From the NCBI GenBank assembly GCA_947259765.1, contig CAMYNG010000001.1:94219-158218 (forward strand): a DNA stretch of 64,000 nucleotides, in the 5' to 3' direction. The notes beneath the pieces were generated by a model that saw nothing but the letters and a program-made list of their open reading frames with translations, searched no databases and was not told where the DNA came from. The translations under genes and the position numbers were made by a program. Of the stretch, positions 7,931-17,302 are shown piece after piece. The first letter of the stretch is position 1; the number at the start of each line of letters is the position of its first letter. The DNA comes from an uncultured Ectothiorhodospiraceae bacterium. GTDB taxonomy: Bacteria > Pseudomonadota > Gammaproteobacteria > CAMYNG01.

Positions 7931-8667
7931 TGACGGGCATCCTGCATAAGCTTGAGCATGTCCTGCACTGCACGCTCCAGCCCGGTAAACACGCTGCGTG
8001 CAACAATGGCATGGCCAATATTCAATTCGCGAATTCTCGGCAAGGCTGCAACTGCCGTTACATTATGAAAATCAAGCCCATGTCCCGCATTAACATGCAA
8101 TCCCAGGGACTCGGCTTGCTCAACCGTGCGGGCAATACGCTCAAGTTCTCTGGCACACTGTTTTGAATCCGTGGCATTGGCGTAGTGACCGGTATGAATT
8201 TCAATAACCGGAGCACCACACTCTGCAGCCGCATTAATCTGGGCTTCATCGGCATCTATAAACAGTGACACGCGGACACCTGCGCTCGCCAGACGTTGGC
8301 AAGCAGCGGTAAGCTTACTTTTTTGACCCACCACATCGAGACCGCCTTCGGTGGTTAATTCTTCGCGGCGCTCCGGTACCAGGCAGCAGTCGTCGGGCTG
8401 GTACTTTTCCGCAATACTCAACATCTCTTGGGTTACCGCCATCTCAAGATTCATGCGTGTTTGCAAAACCTGCTTGAACAGTTCAACGTCTCTATCCTGG
8501 ATATGCCGCCGATCTTCACGTAAATGTAAAGTTATGGCGTGCGCACCGGCCTGTTCTGCAAGCAGCGCAGCTTGTAAGGGTTCCGGGTAACGTGTACCAC
8601 GTGCCTGACGCAACGAGGCGACATGGTCAATATTGACACCGAGCAAAATAGGGAAATCGTATTGCAT
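7927..8667 (-). CDS. pdxJ: Pyridoxine 5'-phosphate synthase PdxJ
   Basis: Condenses 1-deoxy-D-xylulose 5-phosphate with 3-amino-2-oxopropyl phosphate to form pyridoxine 5'-phosphate in the DXP-dependent vitamin B6 pathway. It is a TIM barrel with strongly conserved segments: [20 protein letters not shown] near the N-terminus, [44 protein letters not shown] and [12 protein letters not shown]. The 246-residue length is typical. It lies eight bases downstream of recO and overlaps acpS. The recO-pdxJ-acpS order is widespread in gammaproteobacteria. Confidence 0.96.
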   Translation of the reverse strand: MQYDFPILLGVNIDHVASLRQARGTRYPEPLQAALLAEQAGAHAITLHLREDRRHIQDRDVELFKQVLQTRMNLEMAVTQEMLSIAEKYQPDDCCLVPERREELTTEGGLDVVGQKSKLTAACQRLASAGVRVSLFIDADEAQINAAAECGAPVIEIHTGHYANATDSKQCARELERIARTVEQAESLGLHVNAGHGLDFHNVTAVAALPRIRELNIGHAIVARSVFTGLERAVQDMLKLMQDARQ

Positions 8668-8674
8668 TCAAAAA

Positions 8675-9409
8675 TCAACCATCAGCTTCATAATTTTCCT
8701 TTATCATGGAACGTTGCCAAAACATTTCTCGCGCGTTGATCGCACGCCCTCCCAGATGGTGTGCAAGCACGTTGCGTAGCAGACGTTTGGCTTCTTTAAG
8801 CGTAGTCTGATCTACCAAATTTCCGGCGGACAGTGCCAACAGAGTTGAACCAGATACCGCAACACCATCGCAGCGTATACTGTGCATCGCGACGGGCCCT
8901 GTCTCCGGTTGATAACAATAATCTTGTTGCGCGACTACCGGTTCGCCTGACTCCGCCTCATATTGAAGCTGTAATCCGTAACCAACTTCCTGCAACAACC
9001 AAATTTCAAACTGGCGTAACGCGGGTTCGGGGTTCTGGTTATCCGCTAGTCGTTGGATAGATTGTGCGTAGTGCTCAAAAAGTTGTGGGTGCGGATCGTC
9101 ACGCTGCAACAACCGAACCATAATTTCGTTCACATAGAACCCATTCGCCAATTGGCGCCCGGGGAGAGACGCGTTACCCGCACTGGGCTCAACATCGGTC
9201 AGCGTTTTTAGTTCACCGCGGCCGACCCAGGATATCAGCACATTTTGAAAAGGTTGAAGTAACGCGGCCTTGCGGGACTTTCCACCACGCACACCACGCG
9301 CCACCAAACCAACCCGCCCGTATTGCTGACTAAATATCTCTAGAAGCAAACTACTGTCGCGGTAGGGTCGACGATGCAAAACATAACCTGGCTCAAGGCT
9401 AACACGCAT
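8675..9409 (-). CDS. recO: DNA repair protein RecO
   Basis: Recombination mediator that helps load RecA on SSB-coated single-stranded DNA in the RecFOR pathway. The N-terminal OB fold shows VLHRRPYRDSSLLLEIFSQQYGRVGLVARGVRGGKSR, quoted here as one continuous region near residues 11-47 whose key residues are the RPYRDSSLL turn and the basic GVRGGKSR loop. The helical C-terminal domain follows and lacks an obvious zinc-binding cysteine set. Length 244 residues is normal. The start codon overlaps the era stop codon by one base (TGATG), which indicates tight coupling. Confidence 0.93.
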   Translation of the reverse strand: MRVSLEPGYVLHRRPYRDSSLLLEIFSQQYGRVGLVARGVRGGKSRKAALLQPFQNVLISWVGRGELKTLTDVEPSAGNASLPGRQLANGFYVNEIMVRLLQRDDPHPQLFEHYAQSIQRLADNQNPEPALRQFEIWLLQEVGYGLQLQYEAESGEPVVAQQDYCYQPETGPVAMHSIRCDGVAVSGSTLLALSAGNLVDQTTLKEAKRLLRNVLAHHLGGRAINAREMFWQRSMIKENYEADG

Positions 9410-10305
9410 CAGAATTCGTCAACGTAACCCAAACTACGGAGTGCGCGCTCGTCGTCCGACCAGCCTTCTTTGACCTTGACCCAAAGTTCCAGGTGAACCT
9501 TGTTTTCCAGCAGATTTTCAAGCTCCAGTCTCGCCTGCCTGCCAATCTCTTTAAGACGTTGCCCGGCCTTGCCAATCACAATAGGTTTTTGATTCTTTCG
9601 ACCAACCCAAATTGTTGCCGCAATTTTTATCAGCTTTTTACCCTCTTCAAAACTTTCAATTTCCACAGCTAGATCATAGGGCAACTCCTGCCCCAACTGT
9701 CGCATCAGCTTCTCACGGATAATTTCTGCGGCCAAAAAACGTACGCTGCGGTCGGTGATTTGGTCGTCGGGAAACATAGCCGGAGCATTTGGCAGCAATC
9801 GAATCAGTTCCGCCTCAAGACGTTCAAGATTCTGATTCTTTAGTGCCGATACCGGGACGACCTGGTTAAAAGTATATTTGCTTTCGATCTCAGCAAGAAA
9901 CGGCAATAGCCTTTCCTTGTCCTTTATTTTATCTACTTTGTTTATCACCAAAACAACAGGAATTTTCTCATCGCTTAATCTGGAAAGTACAATATTGTCT
10001 TCTTCACGCCAATTCAGCGCCTCGACAAGCAACACAACAACGTCCACATCGGTCAGGGCGCTGCTGGCCGCCTTATTTAAGTAGCGATTCATGGCATTTT
10101 TTTCGCCCATGTGAATACCGGGTGTATCCACATAGACGATCTGCGACTCGTTTGACGTTTTAACACCGAGGATTCGGTGCCGTGTTGTTTGTGGTTTTCT
10201 GGAGGTAATACTGATCTTTTGCCCCAGCAAATGATTCAGCAATGTCGATTTACCAACATTCGGTCGCCCAACCAACGCAACAGTACCCGACTTGAATTCG
10301 GCCAT
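9409..10305 (-). CDS. era: GTPase Era
   Basis: Essential GTPase that binds 16S rRNA near the anti-Shine-Dalgarno end and helps mature the 30S subunit. GTP-binding motifs are present in order: G1 GRPNVGKSTLLN, G2 TTRHRI, G3 VDTPGIH, G4 INKVDKIK and G5 VSALKNQN. A KH domain follows, with the conserved IWVGRKNQKPIVIGKAGQRL. Length 298 residues is typical. The ATG shares one base with the rnc stop codon (TAATG). The rnc-era-recO order is one of the most conserved operons in proteobacteria; RNase III commonly processes its own message in this operon. Confidence 0.97.
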   Translation of the reverse strand: MAEFKSGTVALVGRPNVGKSTLLNHLLGQKISITSRKPQTTRHRILGVKTSNESQIVYVDTPGIHMGEKNAMNRYLNKAASSALTDVDVVVLLVEALNWREEDNIVLSRLSDEKIPVVLVINKVDKIKDKERLLPFLAEIESKYTFNQVVPVSALKNQNLERLEAELIRLLPNAPAMFPDDQITDRSVRFLAAEIIREKLMRQLGQELPYDLAVEIESFEEGKKLIKIAATIWVGRKNQKPIVIGKAGQRLKEIGRQARLELENLLENKVHLELWVKVKEGWSDDERALRSLGYVDEF

Positions 10306-10991
10306 TATTTACCAGCCTGTTCAATCAAGCACAAGGTGTTTTCCGCTGCGGCCTGCTCTGCTTTTCTGCGACTGCCACCCACACCTTCCGCCGAAAACTT
10401 TTCTAGCTCACTGTCCAGCGAACATAAAACTGCAAAATTTTGATTGTGTCCCTTGCCGCTGATTTCAGTAACTTCGTAAACAGGTAACGCGTATCCCCGG
10501 CCCTGCAGAAATTCCTGAAGCCGGGTCTTTGGATCTTTGGAAAGTGTTTCCGGATCACATTCATCCAGGCGCCGGCTAAAATTTGTTAACACGATCGGTT
10601 TAACCCCGCCAAGTCCGCCGTCAAGAAAAAGCGCGCCGAGCAGGGCTTCGTAGGTATTTGCCAGGATGGACTGTCGCCGTCGGCCGCCACTTTTAAGTTC
10701 GCCCGCGCCAAGCTTAAGGAACTCACCTAGCCGGAGTTCTGCTGCGAGTTCACCCAGGGTTTCTCCTTTGACCAGTTGCGCCCTGAGACGGCTCAATTGT
10801 CCTTCGGATGCGTCCGGGAAACGGCCAAAGAGCTCCTCACTGATTATCAATCCAAGAATGGAATCGCCAAGGAATTCCAACCTTTCGTTGTGACCGGAAG
10901 AAAAACTCCGATGGGTAAACGCCTGCTCCACCAATTCCGGATTTTTGAAAGAATACCCAAGGCGCTTTGCCAGGTTGGAATAATCAGGCAT
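10305..10991 (-). CDS. rnc: Ribonuclease III
   Basis: Endonuclease that cleaves double-stranded RNA during rRNA maturation and mRNA turnover. The catalytic signature is RLEFLGDSILGLIISEELF near residue 40, the second acidic site lies in ANTYEALLGALFLDGG, and a C-terminal dsRNA-binding domain follows (DPKTRLQEFLQGRGYALPVY to RRKAEQAAAENTL). Length 228 residues is normal. Its start shares one base with the stop codon of the DUF4845 gene and its stop overlaps era, so three genes are chained by one-base overlaps. Confidence 0.97.
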   Translation of the reverse strand: MPDYSNLAKRLGYSFKNPELVEQAFTHRSFSSGHNERLEFLGDSILGLIISEELFGRFPDASEGQLSRLRAQLVKGETLGELAAELRLGEFLKLGAGELKSGGRRRQSILANTYEALLGALFLDGGLGGVKPIVLTNFSRRLDECDPETLSKDPKTRLQEFLQGRGYALPVYEVTEISGKGHNQNFAVLCSLDSELEKFSAEGVGGSRRKAEQAAAENTLCLIEQAGK

Positions 10992-11365
10992 TAGCGAACT
11001 GGCAATTGGCCCTGTTTGTTGAAGGTAACAATAATATCAAGATTTCCAACCACGGGTTCTCTAACTTCGTAATCCACCTCGATCAAGATATGGTCTTTTT
11101 CACGCGTAATATAAATATCATCTTTCGTGACGGAAGTAGCCATATTGATATCAAGACGCTTGAGTATCGTTCTTACAACTTTCCCAGGTGGCACGCCACG
11201 CATTTCCGGGTCGCTCGCCACCCCGCTGACCACAGAGCCGACGTTAAATCCTTCGAGATAGATAGGAATAAGCTTCATTAAAAACAGGGCTGCAGAAACC
11301 GCCAGTACAATTACCAATAACCAGCCAATTGCCGTCATACCTGCTTGGGTGCGAACATGTCTCAT
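10991..11365 (-). CDS. DUF4845 family membrane protein
   Basis: Small protein of unknown function found between lepB and rnc in many beta- and gammaproteobacteria. From the ATG at 11365 it has 124 residues: a short basic N-terminus (MRHVRTQAG), one hydrophobic helix (MTAIGWLLVIVLAVSAALFL), and a soluble domain probably in the periplasm (IPIYLEGFNVGSVVSGVA onward). The N-terminal helix with a preceding RTQAGMT resembles a pilin-like type IV N-terminus, but no prepilin peptidase site is certain. An upstream in-frame start at 11416 would overlap lepB by 31 bases and is less likely. The conserved position suggests a link to secretion or RNA processing, which is inference only. Confidence 0.8.
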   Translation of the reverse strand: MRHVRTQAGMTAIGWLLVIVLAVSAALFLMKLIPIYLEGFNVGSVVSGVASDPEMRGVPPGKVVRTILKRLDINMATSVTKDDIYITREKDHILIEVDYEVREPVVGNLDIIVTFNKQGQLPVR

Positions 11366-11385
11366 ATTTGATTCCAGTAACTCGA

Positions 11386-12189
11386 TTATTCCAGAACAGT
11401 GCCGATACGGCCCCAACTGGGCCCACTATCCCAATTCATCCAGATAAAAAAGGCCTTCCCCACCAGATTTTCGTCAGGGACAAAGCCCCAAACCCGGCTG
11501 TCATTGCTGTTGTCACGATTATCGCCCATAACAAAATATTTTCCTTCCGGAATGACCCAGGAATTCTCAAAGGTCGGTCGGCTGGGATCTCGTAAAATAC
11601 GATGCTTAACCGAACCAAGCTGTTCGAACAGGTCATCAAGTGCGCGCCCCCTGCCACTATCGTAGGAACCGGAAAACTCCTGGCGCATAGGCTCTCCATT
11701 TATATATACAATTTTATTGTAGTATGAAATCTTGTCTCCCGGCAGACCCACTACTCTTTTAATATAGTCGACCGATGGATTACGCGGATAGCGAAAAACG
11801 ACAATATCGCCCCGCTCCGGGTCAGCCAACTCCAGAATTTTCTTGTTTAAAACCGGGACCCGCAAACCATAGGCGAATTTATTCACCAGAATAAAATCGC
11901 CAATTTCCAGCGTCGGCAACATGGACCCGGAAGGAATTCGAAACGGTTCGACGAGAAAACCACGCAACACGAATACAATTAGCACAACCGGGAAGAGAAA
12001 GCGTGCATACTCAACCAAAATAGGCTCGGAAGTAACTGCTTTTGCTTCAGTTGTGTCGTCGGCGGCAACTTCTTGATTTTTATCCGCCAGTTCCAGCCTG
12101 GCTGCTCGAAAAAACAGCGTATCAATCAGCCAGATCACGCCGGTAACAATTATTAAAACCAGCAAAATAAGTGAAAAATCGAAATTCAT
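11386..12189 (-). CDS. lepB: Signal peptidase I
   Basis: Inner-membrane serine protease that removes signal peptides from exported proteins. Two N-terminal membrane helices ([20 protein letters not shown], and [17 protein letters not shown]) flank a cytoplasmic loop. The catalytic serine is in [19 protein letters not shown] and the general-base lysine in [12 protein letters not shown]. The conserved boxes [11 protein letters not shown] and VVFRYP are present. Length 267 residues is typical. Its ATG overlaps the lepA stop codon by four bases (ATGA), the standard lepA-lepB pairing. Confidence 0.97.
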   Translation of the reverse strand: MNFDFSLILLVLIIVTGVIWLIDTLFFRAARLELADKNQEVAADDTTEAKAVTSEPILVEYARFLFPVVLIVFVLRGFLVEPFRIPSGSMLPTLEIGDFILVNKFAYGLRVPVLNKKILELADPERGDIVVFRYPRNPSVDYIKRVVGLPGDKISYYNKIVYINGEPMRQEFSGSYDSGRGRALDDLFEQLGSVKHRILRDPSRPTFENSWVIPEGKYFVMGDNRDNSNDSRVWGFVPDENLVGKAFFIWMNWDSGPSWGRIGTVLE

Positions 12190-13991
12190 TTGTCTTTACC
12201 TACATGTAATACTGCGAGAAATGCCTCTTGTGGAATTTCAACCTTGCCGACTTGTTTCATTCTTCTTTTGCCGGCCTTCTGTTTCTCAAGAAGCTTTTTC
12301 TTTCGTGTTATATCACCGCCGTAACATTTTGCCGTTACATTTTTCCGCAGCGCCTTGACGTTGGTGCGCGCAACTATTTTCGATCCGATTGCCGCCTGAA
12401 TAGCTACATCAAACATCTGTCGGGGAATAATTTCCTTCATACGCTCCGCAAGATCACGCCCCCGATGCTGAGACTGATCACGATGTACAATGATAGACAA
12501 AGCGTCAACGGTTTCACCATTTATTAATATGTCCAACTTCACAAGGTGGGCCGCCTGGAAACGGGCAAATTCATAATCCAGCGAAGCATAACCGCGGCTT
12601 ACAGATTTCAGCCGATCAAAAAAATCCAGCACAATCTCGTTCATGGGTAACTCGTAAGTCAGGGCCACCTGACTACCCAAATACTGCATATTCTTTTGCA
12701 CTCCGCGCTTTTCCACGCAAAGCGTAATTACGTTACCGACATAGTCCTGAGGAACCAAGATATGAGCAGTAATAATCGGCTCCCTAATCTCACCAATGTG
12801 GCTGGGCTCAGGCAGTTTTGCCGGGTTATCGACTTTTTCCACAACACCTTTTGTGTCAACCACCTCATAGATAACCGTCGGCGCAGTGGTAATTAAATTT
12901 AGATTGTATTCCCGTTCCAGGCGCTCCTGTATGATTTCCATATGTAGCATGCCAAGAAAACCACAACGAAAACCGAACCCAAGCGCCTGAGACGTCTCCG
13001 GTTCATAGAACAACGCGGCGTCATTGAGGCGAAGCTTCGACAGTGCTTCGCGCAGCGACTCATATTCATCACTATCGACAGGAAACAAGCCCGCAAAAAC
13101 CTGCGGTTGTACTGCCTTGAATCCCGGTAACGGCTCCTTAGCCGGCCGATCGGCCTGCGTGATGGTGTCACCGACTGGCGCGCCGTCAATATCCTTAATT
13201 CCGGCGATAATATATCCGACCTCACCCGCCTTAAGTGTTTCGGTATCAAGTCGTTTGGGGGTATAGATGCCCACCTTGTCCACTTGAAACTGCCGCCCCG
13301 TGGACATCATGATAATTTTTTGTCGCGGCCGAAGGGTTCCTTGCATAACCCTGACAAGTGACACGACGCCAAGAAAATTATCGAACCAGGAATCGATTAT
13401 AAGCGCCTGTAGCGACGCATCGGGATCGCCCTTGGGCGCGGGAATATGTGTGACAATTTCTTCCAAAAGGTCATTGACGCCGAGGCCCGTTTTGGCGCTG
13501 ACTTGAAGAGCGTTTTCCGCCTCAATTCCGATTATCTCCTCGATCTCCGTGATGACCCGTTCCGGCTCTGAAGACGGCAGATCGACCTTGTTAAGGACTG
13601 GCAGAACCTCTAATCCTTGATCGATGGCGGTATAGCAATTTGCCACGCTTTGCGCCTCGACACCTTGTGAGGCGTCCACGACCAACAATGCACCCTCGCA
13701 GGCTGCCAGAGAGCGCGATACTTCGTAGGAGAAGTCCACATGTCCGGGGGTATCAATAAAATTAAGTTGATATTCGTTACCGTCTCGCGCCTGGTAAATC
13801 AGGCTGACACTTTGCGCCTTAATGGTGATACCACGCTCGCGCTCCAAATCCATCGAATCGAGAATTTGTTCGTCCATCTCACGCTCGGTCAAACCACCGC
13901 ATGATTGGATAAAGCGGTCCGCCAGAGTCGATTTGCCGTGATCGATATGTGCGATTATGGAGAAATTTCGTATATGGGCCAGATCATCCAC
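12186..13991 (-). CDS. lepA: Elongation factor 4 (LepA)
   Basis: Ribosome-bound GTPase with roles in back-translocation and 30S biogenesis. GTP motifs: [13 protein letters not shown], the switch region with [12 protein letters not shown], and NKVDLP. Domains II, III, V-like and the LepA-specific C-terminal domain (ending [20 protein letters not shown]) are complete. I place the start at the GTG at 13991, giving [13 protein letters not shown] and 601 residues, which matches the family. A longer frame from an ATG at 14057 would translate through a strong terminator hairpin at 14009-14032 and is rejected. Confidence 0.95.
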   Translation of the reverse strand: MDDLAHIRNFSIIAHIDHGKSTLADRFIQSCGGLTEREMDEQILDSMDLERERGITIKAQSVSLIYQARDGNEYQLNFIDTPGHVDFSYEVSRSLAACEGALLVVDASQGVEAQSVANCYTAIDQGLEVLPVLNKVDLPSSEPERVITEIEEIIGIEAENALQVSAKTGLGVNDLLEEIVTHIPAPKGDPDASLQALIIDSWFDNFLGVVSLVRVMQGTLRPRQKIIMMSTGRQFQVDKVGIYTPKRLDTETLKAGEVGYIIAGIKDIDGAPVGDTITQADRPAKEPLPGFKAVQPQVFAGLFPVDSDEYESLREALSKLRLNDAALFYEPETSQALGFGFRCGFLGMLHMEIIQERLEREYNLNLITTAPTVIYEVVDTKGVVEKVDNPAKLPEPSHIGEIREPIITAHILVPQDYVGNVITLCVEKRGVQKNMQYLGSQVALTYELPMNEIVLDFFDRLKSVSRGYASLDYEFARFQAAHLVKLDILINGETVDALSIIVHRDQSQHRGRDLAERMKEIIPRQMFDVAIQAAIGSKIVARTNVKALRKNVTAKCYGGDITRKKKLLEKQKAGKRRMKQVGKVEIPQEAFLAVLHVGKDK

Positions 13992-14008
13992 GGCGTGTTC
14001 ATTTCCCC

Positions 14009-14032
14009 AAAAAAAAGGCGCTCCTGGAGCGC
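14009..14032 (-). terminator. Rho-independent terminator between the RpoE-MucD operon and lepA
   Basis: On the minus strand the sequence reads GCGCTCC, a one-base loop region, GGAGCGC, then CTTTTTTTT. The 7-base stem is perfect (14018-14024 with 14026-14032; effective loop about three bases) and is followed by a run of eight T residues. This is a textbook intrinsic terminator. It ends the transcript of the glutaredoxin-like gene and its upstream stress operon, and lies only about 18 bases before the lepA GTG. lepA must therefore use either read-through or a promoter overlapping the hairpin. Confidence 0.8.
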
Positions 14033-14118
14033 TTGGTCTATCAATTTCCGCCCGCATCCGCTGCGGCCGCCCGGCTAAGCCCGGTTTTCAGGCTCAATTG
14101 GCTGGATTTTATCCAAAA

Positions 14119-14358
14119 TCAGCTCCCACCGATACACCGCTGCAGCGCATCCGGATCAAAAAAGAAGTGGCAGACCTCCTGCGAACCCATCATCAGGACG
14201 GGAACACGCTCGGTATAACGATCCCTGAGCTCAGTTTCACGATCGACGTCCACAACCTTTAAAACAAAATGCTGGCGGAGCTCCGACTCGCGCAGCTCCT
14301 CCAGCATCGCCTCACACAAGTGGCAACCGTGCCTGACAAGGACGGTTAGCTCTCGCAC
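14119..14358 (-). CDS. Glutaredoxin-like (DUF836-type) thiol protein
   Basis: Small thioredoxin-fold protein of 79 residues. The redox motif is CHLC in VRHGCHLCEAMLEEL near residue 12; the conserved cis-proline loop is ERVPVLMM. The fold is shortened as in the DUF836 glutaredoxin-like family that often accompanies mucD. It starts with GTG, overlapping the mucD stop codon (TAGTG), so it is coupled to the protease. A role in envelope or oxidative-stress response is suggested only by context. An intrinsic terminator follows about 85 bases downstream. Confidence 0.83.
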   Translation of the reverse strand: MRELTVLVRHGCHLCEAMLEELRESELRQHFVLKVVDVDRETELRDRYTERVPVLMMGSQEVCHFFFDPDALQRCIGGS

Positions 14359-15794
14359 TATTTGTCCTTTTCTTTGATCCTGAGAGCAAGAAACACCGGC
14401 GAATTCCGACGTTGGATGAGTACCGGCACCGCCTTGTCAGTAGGTAGCGTTTCAATCAACGCCTCAAACTGGGCAGCGCTTTTCACCGGCGCATTGTTGA
14501 GCATCAAAATGATGTCGCCCCGGCGTATTCCTGCATCAAGCGCGGGACCCGGTGCGACATTGGTGACCCGGACCCCCTTATCGTCTTCCAGGTTCAGCCG
14601 CTGCCGTTGTTCCGCATTCAGCGACTCGACCACCATACCCAGGCGGTTTTCCTTTGCGACCTGGGGTTTGCCGGGCGTGCCGGCCAATTCGGTGTCCTCG
14701 GTCAGTGCCCCGACCTTGACATTTAAGGTGCGACTCTTGCCCTCACGGATGACCTTTGCGTTAACAGATTTGCCGATGGGGGTTCTGCCAACCAGTACCG
14801 GAAGGTCGGATGACTCGACAATGGGTTTACCATCAAACTCAACAACCACATCACCCACCTTGAAGCCGGCTGTTTCCGCTGGCGATTCCGGAATAACACG
14901 CAGCACGACGGCGCCGCGCGGTTGCTTCATACCAAATGATTCGGCTAACTCGCGATTCACGTCCTGTATCAGTATCCCCAGCATGCCGCGGTCGACCCGG
15001 CCTTTATCTTTCAACTGTTTAACGACATCCATCGCGACATTGATGGGGATCGCGAAGGACAGTCCCATAAATCCGCCAGTACGACTGTAGATTTGTGAAT
15101 TTATACCGACGACTTCACCATCAAGATTAAACAAAGGTCCGCCGGAATTACCCGGATTAATCGCCACATCGGTTTGAATAAAAGGTACATAAGTTTCTGA
15201 CGGCAGGCTCCGACCGATGGCGCTTACGACCCCCGCCGAAACGGAATGATCAAAACCAAAAGGCGAGCCAATTGCCACAACCCATTCACCGACCTGCAGC
15301 TTGTCGGACTGACCAATCTTCACCACCGGCAGGTTTTTCGCTTCAATCTTCAGCAACGCCATATCAGAGCGCTCATCGGTACCCACAACCTTGGCGGCCA
15401 ATTCACGCCTGTCCTGCAAACGAACAATTATCTCCTCTGCATCGCGCACTACATGATTATTGGTGATGACAAAACCATTCGTATCGATAATAAAGCCGGA
15501 CCCAAGAGATTGAGACTTGAACTCCTCCGGCATGCCGCCGCCTTCTTCTCCAAAAAATCGTCGTAACAAATCACCCCAGGGTGAATCCTCGGGTATATCC
15601 GGCATTTCAAAACCGTGAGGAACGTTTCGTTTTACCTTTTGTGTCGTGCTGATGTTCACTACAGCAGCACTGTTCTGTTTAACCAGCTCGGTAAAATCAG
15701 GCAGTTTGTTTGCCATTACGGCCTCGGCGCCAAATAGGGCACACAAAATAATCAGGCTTTTCACCCAGCGGAAAACTGAATCACTAGTCAACAT
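14358..15794 (-). CDS. mucD: Periplasmic serine protease, DegQ/MucD type
   Basis: HtrA-family chaperone-protease that degrades misfolded periplasmic proteins and damps the RpoE response. From the ATG at 15794 it has 478 residues: a signal peptide (FRWVKSLIILCALFGAEAVMA), a trypsin-like domain with His114 (TNNHVV), Asp144 (DERSDMALLK) and Ser217 (NPGNSGGPLF), then two PDZ domains. I prefer 15794 to the ORF start at 15806 because a GGTGAA sequence lies upstream at suitable spacing. The downstream position in the rpoE-rseABC cluster matches algU-mucABCD of Pseudomonas. Confidence 0.95.
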   Translation of the reverse strand: MLTSDSVFRWVKSLIILCALFGAEAVMANKLPDFTELVKQNSAAVVNISTTQKVKRNVPHGFEMPDIPEDSPWGDLLRRFFGEEGGGMPEEFKSQSLGSGFIIDTNGFVITNNHVVRDAEEIIVRLQDRRELAAKVVGTDERSDMALLKIEAKNLPVVKIGQSDKLQVGEWVVAIGSPFGFDHSVSAGVVSAIGRSLPSETYVPFIQTDVAINPGNSGGPLFNLDGEVVGINSQIYSRTGGFMGLSFAIPINVAMDVVKQLKDKGRVDRGMLGILIQDVNRELAESFGMKQPRGAVVLRVIPESPAETAGFKVGDVVVEFDGKPIVESSDLPVLVGRTPIGKSVNAKVIREGKSRTLNVKVGALTEDTELAGTPGKPQVAKENRLGMVVESLNAEQRQRLNLEDDKGVRVTNVAPGPALDAGIRRGDIILMLNNAPVKSAAQFEALIETLPTDKAVPVLIQRRNSPVFLALRIKEKDK

Positions 15795-15872
15795 TAATTC
15801 ACCCATAATTAAAAATGGTTAATAAAACGACTTAACAGACGCACGGAAAAAAACAAGAATACAAACCCGACA

Positions 15873-16319
15873 TCAAAGTTTTTTCAATATCACGGGTTGA
15901 AACCGACCTTCCGCATTGACGCGGCGATCGAAACGACGCACAAACCAGACACCGGCAGCAAATCCTAAAACACCAAATAAAATTGAAGTTGGTTCAGATA
16001 AGCCGGTTTCGAATAAATTCGCGAGATGGTTTCCAATAAGCGCGGTAATAAACATCGCGAGCAAGGGAACAATATAAACGACAAATGAACCGGTTATCAG
16101 CCCGCTTTCACTGACACCTAAAACAATGCGATCGCCTACCATGACATCTTTGGCGTTGCGAATTTCAAGCAATGGCGATCTTCTGTTGAAGTATTCTCCC
16201 AAGATCCCGGTACCGCAGCCTTTTTTGGCGCTGCATTGACCGCAGGCCGTCTGGCGCTGCGTTTCAACCCAGGCGCAGTCTCCCTCAACCTTTACGACGA
16301 CTCCGGTCTCTTCAATCAT
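15873..16319 (-). CDS. rseC: RseC/MucC family positive regulator of sigma-E / SoxR reduction
   Basis: Inner-membrane protein of 148 residues. The cytoplasmic N-terminal region carries a four-cysteine set (Cys15, Cys26, Cys29, Cys35 in DCAWVETQRQTACGQC and KKGCG), a probable iron-sulfur or metal site. Two membrane helices follow (GSFVVYIVPLLAMFITALIG and TSILFGVLGFAAGVWFVRRF). Family members fine-tune sigma-E activity and reduce SoxR. The ATG overlaps the rseB stop codon by four bases. A 78-base gap separates it from mucD. Confidence 0.93.
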   Translation of the reverse strand: MIEETGVVVKVEGDCAWVETQRQTACGQCSAKKGCGTGILGEYFNRRSPLLEIRNAKDVMVGDRIVLGVSESGLITGSFVVYIVPLLAMFITALIGNHLANLFETGLSEPTSILFGVLGFAAGVWFVRRFDRRVNAEGRFQPVILKKL

Positions 16320-17302
16320 TGCGTTGAATTCTTGTAACGAACGGACTCTGAAATTAGCTTAACAGCAGCCTGAGGGACTTCCCCAACAGCGGTTACATGA
16401 TAGCCGTTCATCTCACGACCGTAGGCGTTTATCGCACCCATACGCGATCCACCAATTAGATTGGTATCGTCTTCATCGTGATTTTCGATGAACACGGAAA
16501 CGGACGCCAGGCCATCACTCAACACGAGATGATCCGCAGGGTTTTTGCTGCGCGCGAGATTGTGGGCTCGCTGCACGTCCAAATCAAATCCCGGCGGCAT
16601 ACCGGAAAACTCCCATGCTTTTCCAGCGGCCTTTGCTAATGATGCCGCACCGCCATCGGCCTCGTACCACGCAAATTCCTTGCCGTCCACAGCCGGTTGC
16701 AACAGCTCTTCCGGCACCTTATCGAGATATTCAATTTGGGTAAACATAAACTGCTCTACCGGGCTTTGGCCACCATCAAGTAACCTGGACTTCAAAAGAA
16801 GACCGGTTTTTCGATCCACCCAAAGACGGTATCCGTAACGAAAGCTATCCTTGGGGGTTATTGTAATCAGTGCGGTTGGTTGGCCCGCCACGCGTTCCTT
16901 GACGTCTTCATCCACGTAAAATTCATAGTACGCCTCAAGCTTACCAATTTTCATAGGAAACTTTGGCGGAAACTCGCTTTTTGGCCGACCTTTCTCCACC
17001 ACCACAGTTTCACGGTCGGGTAAAATACAAACAACGGAATCTTTGTCGCGAATGACTTCACGCCCATTGCCGCCAAGTGAAACCAGCCGTTCCCTGACGC
17101 CGGAATCGGTTACGCTTCGCACAATGCGCATGGCACTGATTGAGTTATCGCGGCTATAAACAAATGTGCCATCAAAACTCAATGTGTTGTTGCCGACGTG
17201 CATACGTTCAAGCCAGGCCTGAACCTGCTCTGAAGCATGATCAGCGTCTACCCCGCTCGCAAAAATCAACAAATATACGACGAGGGCACTTCTATTGATC
17301 AT
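16316..17302 (-). CDS. rseB: RseB/MucB periplasmic negative regulator of sigma-E
   Basis: Periplasmic sensor that binds RseA and shields it from DegS until lipopolysaccharide or lipoprotein signals accumulate. From the ATG at 17302 the protein has 328 residues with a signal peptide MINRSALVVYLLIFASGVDA. The LolA-like N-terminal domain (FDGTFVYSRDNSISAMRIV) and the smaller C-terminal domain are both present. The longer frame from 17407 reads through the rseA 3' end and is not credible. The start overlaps the rseA stop region, indicating coupling. Confidence 0.93.
   Translation of the reverse strand: MINRSALVVYLLIFASGVDADHASEQVQAWLERMHVGNNTLSFDGTFVYSRDNSISAMRIVRSVTDSGVRERLVSLGGNGREVIRDKDSVVCILPDRETVVVEKGRPKSEFPPKFPMKIGKLEAYYEFYVDEDVKERVAGQPTALITITPKDSFRYGYRLWVDRKTGLLLKSRLLDGGQSPVEQFMFTQIEYLDKVPEELLQPAVDGKEFAWYEADGGAASLAKAAGKAWEFSGMPPGFDLDVQRAHNLARSKNPADHLVLSDGLASVSVFIENHDEDDTNLIGGSRMGAINAYGREMNGYHVTAVGEVPQAAVKLISESVRYKNSTQ

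Noticed and set aside
12186-14057. Longer LepA start at 14057
   Set aside because: The added codons span an intrinsic terminator hairpin and the family begins at the equivalent of residue 23.
14362-15090. 242-codon open frame on the plus strand
   Set aside because: Antisense to the complete mucD gene; serine-rich composition is the usual reflection of the coding strand.
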